From Phoronis australis (Eukaryota > Phoronida > Phoronidae): 64,000 bases of DNA. The translations under genes were made by a program, and so were the position numbers. Where the stretch lies: contig NMRA01000017.1 of NCBI GenBank assembly GCA_002633005.1, positions 342,443 to 406,442 of the forward strand, in the 5' to 3' direction. Shown here in pieces: positions 36,711-46,450 of the stretch (position 1 is its first letter; each line of letters opens with the position of its first letter). Below the pieces are notes generated by a model. The model ran no database searches and was not told the DNA's origin. It saw nothing but the letters and a program-made list of their open reading frames with translations.

Positions 36711-37385
36711 TGACTAGGTGTCTGTATAATAGTGACTGACTCCCAAGTGGTACATTAGGGTAAAAATGACTAGGGCTCTATGTCTTTGTGATTGATTCCC
36801 AAGTGGTACATTAGGATAAAAATGACTAGGTATCTATATCTTAGTGACTGGCTCTCAAGCGGTACATTAGGGTAAAAATCTAAGTATCTATATATTAGTG
36901 ACTGACTCCTAAGAGGTACACTAGGGTAAAAATATCTAGGTATCTATATCTTAGTGACTGACTCTCAAGTGGTACATTAGGATAAAATGACTAGGTATCT
37001 ATATCTTAGTGACTGGTTCTGAAGTGGTACATTAGGGTAAAATGACTAGGTATCTATATCTTAGTGAACGATTCCCAAGTGGTACATTGGGATAAAAATG
37101 ACTAGGTATCTATATCTTAGTGACTGACTCCCAAGTGGTACATTAAGGTAAAAATGATTAGATATCTATATATCTTATTGACTGATTCCCAAGTGGTACA
37201 TTAGGGTAAAAATGGCTAGGTATCTCTTCTGTAGTGACTGACTCCCAAGTGGTACATTGGGGTAAAAATGACTTGGTATCTATATCTTAGTGACTGACTC
37301 CCAAGTGTTACGTTATGGTAAAAATGACTTGGTATCTATTCCGTAGTGACTGACTCCCAAGTGTTACATTAGGGTAAAAATGTCA
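36711..37385. repeat. 56-bp satellite-like array, 12 copies
   Basis: The unit runs GACTAGGTATCTATATCTTA, GTGACTGACTCCCAAGTGGT, ACATTAGGGTAAAAAT, with copies differing at a handful of sites and by 1-2-bp indels. It is the largest tandem array in the window. Confidence 0.97.
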
Positions 37386-38490
37386 TCAACTTAGGGCAGA
37401 CACTACTGACAGACTTGTGAACATTCATTGTTATTAGCGATAAGTAATACCAAATTAATGCTTCACCAACTACTAGTCGTTTGTTAAAGAACATGGACTC
37501 AGTTTCAGCAATGTTTGAACCACTTGAAAATGTGAAAAAATACATTCCTGGTAATTTCTTTGGAATTGGTTTGATTTACTGTGTTACTTCCTTCCAAAGA
37601 GTTACTTGTAGATTTTCCCTATCTTGCAAACACAGAAGTCAGTTAAAGGCTGGGTTCTAAAGCAGCTTATTGCTAATGAAGTCTACCTTCAAATCCCCAT
37701 ATTGAGGAATTAAGCTCAAAATGATCAACCTGTATTTATCCATAGTTCTGAGTGGCAGTGCCATGCATGAGTGGTTAAACTGATGGAGTGGCTGAGTAGC
37801 CTGCAATTGTTGATTTGACTCCATGTAGGCTTTAAGTGCAGCTGTAATCAAATAGAAGTGTTTGTCAATCATCAGTATTCAGGTGAGATGTATTGATGCT
37901 CTCTTTCACTTGTGGCTGTGACCCTCTCTGGACTGGCTGTTAATTCATTGCTGGCATAGCAGCAGGGGTGTATTGGAATCTGTGAGTGGACCCTCTAATT
38001 ACTGAAAGGAAGTAATAGGCTCAACGTTAAGGATTATTCTGTGTTGTTGTTGTTAACGGTTTTTTAGGAGCCGACAGACAATACAACTTACGCTCGCTTG
38101 CATTGTAATAATAAGGATACGGCTTAGTACTGTTTGCCTGTTGGTATTCGCAGAGAAAACTGGCTTCGAATTAGCATACAGAGGCATTGTGGATGTGTGG
38201 GTCTGGATATTTGCTCGAATATTTTGTTTGGATATTGTTAATACAGCTGAGTGCCTGCAGACACGTTACCTGCCAGTCCTCCAGTCTGGCTGCAATACAG
38301 TGGTGAAAAGATATTAACAGTGGATCTCTCATTGGTACAGCTGCATCTTGGTGATATGTCATTAACTACATCAATGTTGATTTGAAGCTGATGCAGCTAT
38401 AGCAGACTGTAATTAGATGACATTAGTCCTGTCAAGTGATTGATTCAAACAATTGATTCGGCCTCATTTGGAGTAATTTGACTTACCGCG
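37386..38490 (+). other. Upstream of first exon 1B
   Basis: No gene is seen. The region from about 38160 to 38490 is less AT-rich and probably includes the promoter and 5' UTR of exon 1B, since an in-frame stop lies only 10 bases upstream of its ATG. I see no clear TATA box or initiator. Confidence 0.35.
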
Positions 38491-38572
38491 ATGGCCGATG
38501 GATCATTTGCTCAAAACATTTTGCAAGCTTTTGGCATTGAGAAGCTTCCCACATTTGGAAAACAAGATAAAC
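38491..38572 (+). CDS. KChIP alternative first exon 1B
   Basis: The exon encodes MADGSFAQNILQAFGIEKLP then TFGKQDK and one base, ending at a good donor (C|GTAAGC, 38573). An in-frame TGA at 38479-38481 and a strong start context (GCGATGG) support a true initiation site. The phase-1 end joins AC at 60914 to form His and continues NDLDDLEMQ. The N-terminal 15 residues can form an amphipathic helix. No Cys or N-myristoyl glycine is present, so this isoform would not be lipidated at its N-terminus. Exon 1C, 3.3 kb downstream, encodes a near-copy. N-terminal variants of vertebrate KChIPs tune Kv4 trafficking and gating; a similar role here is inference. Confidence 0.87.
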
Positions 38573-41500
38573 GTAAGCATATGATGATGTGTTTGAGAAT
38601 ATTTTTGTGCATAGTTCGTATTGTTAGATTTTCCATGTTTTATATTTATTCGTCTCTGTTATTCACCTTTTATGCGTATATTTTGTCTCGTGCATATTTA
38701 CTGGAACTATTGGTTTCCACAACTTATTTTTGCTTAGAATTGTTCATCAAGGAGATGCCTAGCTAGTTACGTTAGATATGGTAGGGGTGTCTTCGTCCAT
38801 TGGGGGTTTGAGAGAATACCCCTAGAATTTTTTTGGACGTTAATAGGTATTTTCCTGCATTTGGAGAAAGTCTTGTCATTTCACCCAATACACAGTGGGA
38901 TTATTAAGGCTGATAACAGGCTGGCCACATGGGTTAAAAAGTGGACGCAAAGTTGGCTGTGGAAATCAAAAGAAAAGCCAGTGCTTCGTTGAATCGGCCA
39001 GTAACGATGCTGACACATACAGTCAGATATGCTTGATGCCATTGGATGCTTCTATGCATCATTTTAAACTGGATCTCAAAAGCTCAACCATCACTCAAGT
39101 GTTAATGCATTTAATCTTTTAACTCGATTTTACTCCCTGTTTTGCATATCTCGATTTTACTCCCTGTTTTGCATATCACGCTGAAATTGAGATATACATT
39201 AGTCACAGCTTCGCACATAAAGCCATGAGCCTTCTGCCCATAAATATGGTAACGTTGATTGGCTATTATTTGCTCGATTATTTCTAAATATTATTCTATT
39301 TTTCTTTAAATTTGTTTTATCCTATGAAGGACCTTAGATGAATAAAAAGCACATTAACTTGATGTGCGATATTAACGGCCACAGAAGTTTTTATCTTTTG
39401 CTGACCGACAATACTTTCCTTGTTTTTAACATGGTTGGACATACAATCTAAAATCCCTGTCTACACGCCGCACTGGGATTTCTTGTGTGCTGCTTGGTAT
39501 ACGACTTTTTACCTGGAAAAGTCCAGTTGGAGCACCTCTCTACACACTTCGAGTCATGTATGACACATGTACTGAATACGATGAACAAAAAGTGGGAACT
39601 CGTGTACACAGGACTTAAAACGCATAAGAAATTTTGATGTGATAATACATAGAAATATTTCTAAATGTTCTTGATTGGTGCTGTAATCGTTGTTCAATTT
39701 TGCATAAAAATGATTCCCAAAAGTGTGACTTTTTTCATTTATTTTATTTAAGTTCTCAGAATTTCACCAAACTTTTTTAGGTGTTCACTGCAAACCTGGC
39801 TAATGATGAAGCCATTAGTTTTCATTAATCATTTTAAGTTCTATTCTCTCCCATATTTTGTGCTCAACTAAAAAGATAATTCACACCAGGTATGCTGAGT
39901 AAAATTTACCTTTTCCGTCTGTTTGATATTAAAATGCATAGCTTCGTTACCTTAAATATGTTAATCTTTTGGCGCTCTCAATAATTAAGTGGTGTGTGTG
40001 TGTGTGTGTGTTGGTAGTACTCTGTTTCGTGCATGTATTATTCATATGTAGGAGATTGCTTTTATCACATATAGTTAAATCTTCTTTTAAGTCTCTGTGG
40101 TGGTAAATAAGAACTTCTCAACTCACAAATTGGTTGTGAACTCCATTTCCTTATCAAGAACACATTATCTAATTCACTCGATCACATTAAGATTGCCAGG
40201 GACAGTTTGTATCAGCTACTTCATTTTTGCAATCACAACTAAAATTCATTTTGCAAGGTACAAATTTGGCATTGTTACCAAATTATGATGTTAGGAAAAC
40301 GTGTAAAGTGTGGCTGTAGTAAATGTCAAGTGCTTTACTGATGGCTTTATTTGATGTTGTAGTAGAAGCATTCTGACTGAGTGGCCAGTCTCCTATGGCC
40401 ACACTTCACCATGTGGTTGTAGTCAGGCCAGGTGCTTCTAAGAGCTCAGTTAAAAGGTGTTCACTTAACAGCTCTAATTAGAACCGATCATTTGATCTTG
40501 AGATGTAAGACTGTCCTGACCTTTTTGCCTTTCTAGATCTTTCTCATCCTGAAGGTTTAAAAGGTTTTTGGTTTTGTAAAGGCTCTGTAATGCGCGGGTC
40601 TCGAGGTGTGGATTTAGTAACATGAAACTTATGAAGACATCTTTTATGGCAAATTGAGAGAATGTTGAAACTTTTATAAGCACATTACAAAATAATGAAA
40701 GAAAACGGTATTATGAAGTGTTGTGTGGTCTCAATGTCACGCTCACAAAGGATTTCTTTTTGTAGTTTATACTTTATATTTATTAATAAAATACAATTAT
40801 TCTGAACACTTGCCTTGCATTAAAAGAGGTCGATTTCTATGCTACAAGCAGTAGTAGTGGTATTTATTTGCTGGGATGCATTCTATTCATGAATCAATTT
40901 CCAAAGTCTAACTGTTTATAAGTCCATAAGACCCGATTTTCCTTATAAAATAAACCCTTTCAAAATGCACCTCAATTTCTGACTAATTTCCTTTTTGCAA
41001 AAACCCAAATCCTATTACATAATTTCTTTTAGTTTCATCTTAAGAGTTGTCAAGACTTACTAATGGGTTTTCCACCCACTGTGGATAATTGACAAAAGAA
41101 TGGAAATTGCAATGCAACATGTTAATTAAACCTTAAGCACTGGTGCTGTTAATGATTTTGTGTAGTTCTGATAACTGCTAAATAAATGTAGATGTTTGTC
41201 AAATGTTTTCTGGTGATTGACATGCCTATGTAATTAAAAGTTTTGATTATTTCTTTGACCGTTATGCACACAATGGACTGACAGGTGGAAATTTAGGTCA
41301 TCTCAGCAAATGTGAACTGAGAAACTTTATTCCGTTTTAGCATGGCGTGTGTAGTGCTGCCATTAGCAAACAATACTTGGTAATCACCATTTCCTGCAAT
41401 TTTGGCAATTACATCTGAGGGAATTGTAGTTTTTTTTAAAACATTGTTTGATAAAATTAATAAGGTTTCTTTACATATTATTCTAATTATTGATCGTGAT

Positions 41501-41681
41501 TCACTATATTATTTTGAACTGTGGCAAAGCTTGACCTAATTAAACACTCAGTCCCAGTCCCTGTTATGAAGGTGCTAATGCACAACTCCAATCAGTCTTC
41601 CCAAGGGGACCCTTGTTATGGCGGTAATTTGCAAATGCCAACAGCTATCGTTACTTAAGTTTTAATTAACTAGAACAAGGC
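38573..41681 (+). other. Spacer between exons 1B and 1C
   Basis: No exon. It holds a 27-bp duplication (TCGATTTTACTCCCTGTTTT..., 39124-39177), a GT microsatellite (about 39991-40011) and the small MITE at 39450-39620. Confidence 0.45.
39450..39620. mobile_element. Short MITE-like element
   Basis: Inverted ends AAATCCCTGTCTACACG and CGTGTACACAGGACTTAA about 170 bp apart, with no coding capacity. Further inside, CACTGGGATTTC and GTGGGAACTCG also show partial inversion. No clear target duplication. Confidence 0.5.
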
Positions 41682-41870
41682 ATGTCGGTTCCTGCTAGCA
41701 TTTATAGGCGTACTGACCATAGAAGGCTTGATTACTTGTACCAGCGCAACAATACAGTTGGGGTGTTCTTTATCACTTCTGCTAGCCGCACTGACCATAG
41801 AAGCCTTGATTACTTGTACCAGCACAACAATACCATAGAAGTGTTGTGCACCTTTGCTGCTTCACTGTAG
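41682..41870 (+). CDS. Possible upstream ORF before exon 1C
   Basis: An ATG-started frame of 62 codons stops at TAG 41868-41870, two bases before the ATG of exon 1C. It contains a 44-bp duplication (41712-41755 and 41790-41833, 78 bp apart, a multiple of 3), giving TDHRRLDYLYQRNNT and TDHRSLDYLYQHNNT. If this stretch is transcribed as 5' UTR of exon 1C it would be a long uORF likely to lower initiation at the main start. It may equally be an untranslated tandem duplication. No known protein is recognised. Confidence 0.3.
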   Translation: MSVPASIYRRTDHRRLDYLYQRNNTVGVFFITSASRTDHRSLDYLYQHNNTIEVLCTFAASL

Positions 41871-41872
41871 CC

Positions 41873-41948
41873 ATGGCTGATGGTGCTTTTGCACAAAACG
41901 TTTTACAGGCCTTTGGAATTGATAAACTACCAACCAAAGAAGATCGCA
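41873..41948 (+). CDS. KChIP alternative first exon 1C (paralogue of 1B)
   Basis: The exon encodes MADGAFAQNVLQAFGIDKLP then TKEDR and one base, ending at A|GTAAGC (41949), the same donor hexamer as exon 1B. The start context GCCATGG is strong and an in-frame TGA lies at 41807-41809. Phase 1 joins AC at 60914 to form Asn. Of its first 20 residues 17 match exon 1B. The three changes (S/A, I/V, E/D) are conservative, while ten other codons differ only synonymously. That pattern shows both exons are translated and conserved. The two exons differ after residue 20 (TFGKQDK against TKEDR). Confidence 0.87.
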
Positions 41949-42186
41949 GTAAGCTCTTTGTACTTTTTGCTTTTTATTTGAGATAGCCCTTCAGTTCTTC
42001 TTGGTTTACAGCTGTGGGGAATTGTCGGTGGAGTTTTGTAGTCTGATAGGTGGTGGTTTAGTCTGTGAGACACTGATCTAACTGGGATTGCCACTTGCAG
42101 TTCTCACTTTTCATACTAGAGGAGCCAGATGGGATTTGTAGATCTAGGTCTACTGATGACAAAGAAGCAATGGAAATAATTTGGAG

Positions 42187-42540
42187 AGAGTCAGGGGTGG
42201 GAGACAAGTAGAGAGGGAAGGTGTTAGAAGGTTGGTGAGAGAAAGAGAGAGAGGGGGAGGGAGAGAGGGAGAGGGAGAGCGAAATTGAGGAGGAGGGAGA
42301 GAGAAAGGAGAGATAAGGAATNGGAAATGGGGGAGACAGAATGTGAAGGAAGGCTGAATATGGGGTGTGGCAGAAGGTGACGGAAGGAGTCGGAGATAAA
42401 GGATGTCTGAGGGGAATTGGGAAGAACATATAGGAAGGTGTTGGAAGCCAATTGGATTAAACTGGAAGGACAGCAGGGGAGAGGGAAGGGAGCGGTGTGG
42501 TGTACAAAAGGTGGATTAGGAGAGTGCAAGGCAGAAAGAA
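42187..42540. repeat. Long polypurine (GA/GGA-rich) tract
   Basis: About 350 bp of almost pure G/A on the + strand, built from GAGAGA, GGGAGA and GGAAGG words. It includes near-mirror stretches and one undetermined base (42322). Such tracts can form triplex (H-DNA). The Ser/Pro-rich minus-strand frames (42058-42529) are compositional artefacts. Confidence 0.85.
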
Positions 42541-42629
42541 TGAAGGATTTAAGTTCAGTGTTCTGCTAAGTGAATTTGCATTGGCCAACATCACCTCATA
42601 ATGGAAATCATACTTTATGTTAAACTTGA

Positions 42630-42802
42630 AGCCAATCAGAAGACAAAAAATTGGTAGTATTAGACGTCCAGTGATACTTCTGTCTTCTGATTGGCTGAAA
42701 CGCAGTATGACAGCTTGCGTTAACCAACCGAGAGCGAAATGTCACTTTTCATTCACGCCCTCTCCAATATCAGGTGTTACTGTTCACAATCTGACCAATC
42801 AG
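42630..42802. promoter_or_regulatory. CCAAT-box cluster with a perfect 16-bp inverted repeat
   Basis: Five CCAAT cores fall within 173 bp: CCAATCAG (42632), ATTGG (42650), CTGATTGG (42688), CCAAT (42764) and CCAATCAG (42795). Two of them sit in exact inverted repeats, AGCCAATCAGAAGACA at 42630-42645 and its complement at 42681-42696. NF-Y binds CCAATCAG-type sites, and multiple spaced boxes are common in promoters. It lies about 700 bp downstream of the exon 1C donor, so it could be an internal promoter or enhancer, or an eroded inverted-repeat transposon. Confidence 0.4.
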
Positions 42803-43392
42803 ACACTGTAGAATTCATAAACTCTAATCATGAAGCGAGCAGACATCAACGCATCAAAGTAGATTAGAGCAAGCTGATCATCTAACATGAGACAAAAAAT
42901 CAGAGGAAAGAAGCATCAGTGGTCATGTGATCAAACAATTGACCGATCTTTTGGATGTCTCAGACTCTCAGGTCATGTGGGCCTTGCCGGAGAGCAATAT
43001 TGTTGAGTGCAATATTGGTCTCCTTTGGTGCATATGACCTGATATTACACTCGGGATCAGTCCATATTTGGATATAGGATTGCTCAGATAAAATGTTATA
43101 TTTCACGCTACAATGGGCTGAAGTTAATATTGTATTGATCTTCCTGTTTAGCTGAGGTAAGATAGTATATTTCTCCTCCTTTAAGCTGGAGTAATATTTG
43201 TGTCGTTCCCATGTGAAAGTTCTCTAAAAAATCCCAGTATATATTCAGCAGGAGAGATGTTTGCATATTTATGTTTGCAAACAAAGGTCACCTCTGAGGC
43301 ATAAATCTCTACACTAATCCTACAAATGCAAAAATTGTCCCAGTAAATATTTTCATCTTAGTTGAACAGCAAAATTAGCAATAAAAGGAAAG

Positions 43393-43550
43393 ATAAATAA
43401 CACATTATAAATAACGCACACTGTAAATAACGCACACTGTAAATAACGCACATTGTAAACAACGCACATTGTAAATAACGTGCATTATAAATAACACACA
43501 TTGTAAATAAAAGACATTTTAAATAACAAAATTTTAAATAACACACATTG
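43393..43550. repeat. 16-bp tandem repeat, about 10 copies
   Basis: The unit is TAAATAACGCACATTG, with degeneration toward the 3' side. The minus-strand frame 43358-43546 is an artefact. Confidence 0.95.
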
Positions 43551-45628
43551 TACCTGCTATTTCCTGTAGGATGTGTCCCAACTTATAATATGTCTAGCCT
43601 TAAAGCAACGCAATAGGGGACTTACTTGACTTGTGTTCGCCATAGTACAGTCAAAGCCCCAAGTCAGTGCTCTGATACACCTGGTGTAATGTGGAATTTG
43701 AATATTTCAATGGGGGGAGGGCATTCAAGACATCCTGTACTTTGTGACTTTTTTATTTGTTTAATTTGGTATGTAACTGGTGTTATCAGCCTTACGTATG
43801 TCAATAGGAGATACAAAGCTTGCATTCTCATTACATGGGGACAACGTATTATTAGAAATAATTCCTGTAAAAATATTGCTGTGAAGTTTCTGAGATTCTG
43901 AAATACACGGGAACACTTTAAATATATTCCCCCTTGTATCTTGAGTGACAATGTATTTCATATGTGCAGCTGGAGTAACATCATATTTCACGATGTAGTT
44001 AGAATATTTTATTTCTGCCCTCCAGCTGCCAGTGACATTACGTTTCACTACAACGAAAGTTATTCTACATTATTGATCATCAGTGTTTCTTGTTCAAACA
44101 CAACATTCAAGGGAATGAGTGCTTCCTATTTTTTAAACAAAAACAAATTCAAATTCTATGTATGATGTCTATTATTCATTCATGTTAGACAATATTACAA
44201 CTCCACTTGCGTCAATGTAGCCTTATCAGCTTATATACTCTCTTCACAAGTTTTTAATTTTCAATAGACTCTGTGTTTGTCCACTAATCAATATTAAGGT
44301 ATTTACCGGTACTGTAGAAACTATTTTCTCATTCAGATTTAAAGAAAGCACTGCATTAGTCCATTGATTTAATATCGTACCGTACTTGTCCAAATTAACG
44401 TCCATGCTCATCTCACACAAGTTCCAATGCTTGGCTTATCACCCCCCCCCCCAAATTTATACGGTCTAGACTTCTAAGTGCCTTCGTCTTAGTGAACGCA
44501 CATCACAGCAGAATTTTGGCTCCAAAAGAGCCTACCTTTGGGTCACAGTCAGTTAGTCTCGGCAGAACCTTGCCTTTAAGTTGGTTGGAGAAAATGCTTA
44601 TTACGTCCTGCTCTTTTCTAAAGGAGATATGAAATGGTTGTTTCGGCTTGCGAGCATTCTAATATACTTAATGAACTATGACATAAACCTCATTTATCGT
44701 ACTTGGTGTGTCAAAAACAGTGAAAGAAGCGCATGGTCAGCTTAATCAGTACGCACAATGCTCATTTTCGGAAAGTTAAGAATACACTGCGTAAAAGCCA
44801 GGGTACTACTAAAGTACCATGCGGGACCACTCCATTATTCTAAAGGGCAGGCCCCTTTGTTTACAATCTCCTGGTGTTTTATTTGGTGCTCGAGCAGAAA
44901 GTATGATGTCAATGGTGCTTCCGATTGATCGTTTGGACAAGCGACCTCCCCCCCCCCCTCGACTTCTCAGAAATGTCTATTTTGACAGATTCATGCCTGA
45001 CTTCTTGTCCATCTTCAGATTTTTGAGTGCCACGATTGAAGTGTCCTGGGTAATAATCCAGATGAGTACGGTAAAAAGCTCCTTGAATTTACTGTTTGAA
45101 ACTTGCCATCTAAGAGATTTAATTGTATGAATATTGTATGATTGAGTGCTTTGGACTGCTAGGTCACTGACACGGATGCGTGGTTGATGTGTGTGAAGAC
45201 ATGATAATCCCCCGTTTGTCGTACTAAAAATTTATAACCTCATAAATAGTGGCTTGATTAATTTTCCATAAATGAATGATTGTAGTATACGTTCTCTGGT
45301 ATCAGCAGGTGATCTGTTCTATAACTACTCTCTTCGCATTGGTACGAGCGGGTCTATCAGTCGCTTATAAGTGGCTTAATACCATGCATCAATAGTGTGA
45401 CATTTGGCTTATGAGCTTTTGTCTTGAATTATGCGTTGCTCCTATGAAACCTTGTCAGAGAAAGTCTAACAAAGTGAGACACAGGCACAATAAAATTTTG
45501 AGCTGGATTTTTATGTTTTTGTCTACCTACATAGTGGTATAGTACTCAAACGGCAAGCAACACTAACTTCAGGAATCACGTTTAATGAAATCCCGAGTTA
45601 TAGCATGTTTGTAATGTACAAGAAGAGT
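43551..45628 (+). other. Intron sequence, no exon supported
   Basis: The word ATATTTCACGATGTA or a variant recurs from about 43095 to 44050, a very degenerate repeat. Two runs of 11 C (44442-44452 and 44948-44958) may be unstable. Short frames here have no splice context. Confidence 0.4.
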
Positions 45629-46064
45629 TTTAAGCTGTATTTACTTGAGAGACAGGCGACCGACCCGGCACAGCTAACACGGAACAGCTGCTCCAGTGCA
45701 AGTGTGTGTGTAAACACAACTGACACGGAGCGAGTGACTCAGCGGCGACCAGTTTTTAACACCGGTTTCATAGGTTGAGCGAGTTACACACGATCAGTTG
45801 CTCCAGCGTCAACTGCATGTCTAAACACAACTGGGACAGGCTGGAAAGGGATCATCTTTCAATGCACTTGCGCAGTAGCTTGTGTTCGGGTGAACAACTG
45901 GCATTCCACGTGGTATGGACATTCGCTATTGTTTATACGAGCGTGCACAGACAATATTTTGTAAGTGATTCCTGCTGATCCATTGTAAATGCAACTAAAG
46001 TGGAGCAAGTCGTCCCGTGGCCACTGACACGGTGACAACTGCCTCTCGTGTAAAAGCGGCTTTA
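45629..46064. mobile_element. MITE-like element with about 33-bp degenerate TIRs
   Basis: The left end AAGCTGTATTTACTTGAGAG aligns with the complement of the right end (AAGCCGCTTTTACACGAGAG...). The interior is less AT-rich, with repeated CAGCTGCTCCAGTG / CAGTTGCTCCAGCG and GTAAACACAACTG / CTAAACACAACTG segments. No transposase. Superfamily and target duplication not resolved. Confidence 0.55.
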
Positions 46065-46146
46065 GTATGCTGGTTATGCCAAGGAATAGTTATGGAACGA
46101 CTGTGATGTTTGAGAATGGTTTTAGAATTGTTATGATGTTAAACGA

Positions 46147-46450
46147 TACAGTAAAAACTCTTCAGTTTGGCACAGTCTCAAAAATTTGGGACTCCAGACT
46201 TGAAGCCAAAATTGAATCTACAGATCTATAGATTGTTGTTTGGGAGATTTGTGCGTTCATCATATTTCTCAGGTATTGGACACTGCATTTTACACCACAA
46301 AAAGCAAAAATAGACATCGCAAAATTGCTGTTTGTTTGTGATAGTAATTCTTGAGTTTGATATGGTCATTATGACCTGTTTCTAAAGTTCCATTACCTTG
46401 AGCAAAATAATTGATTTTTCACTGGCCCAATCTGAATATTATTTACCCTA
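46147..46450 (+). mobile_element. MITE family A, copy 3
   Basis: The left end TACAGTAAAAACTCTTCAGT and right end CTGAATATTATTTACCCTA are imperfect inverted repeats with TA borders. The interior aligns co-linearly with 10809-11137 (AATTTGGGACTC, CGTTCATCATATTTCTCA, GGACACTGCATTTTA). Confidence 0.75.

Noticed and set aside
42058-42529. Ser/Pro/Phe-rich minus-strand frames
   Set aside because: Translation of a polypurine tract; compositional artefact that spans an unresolved base.
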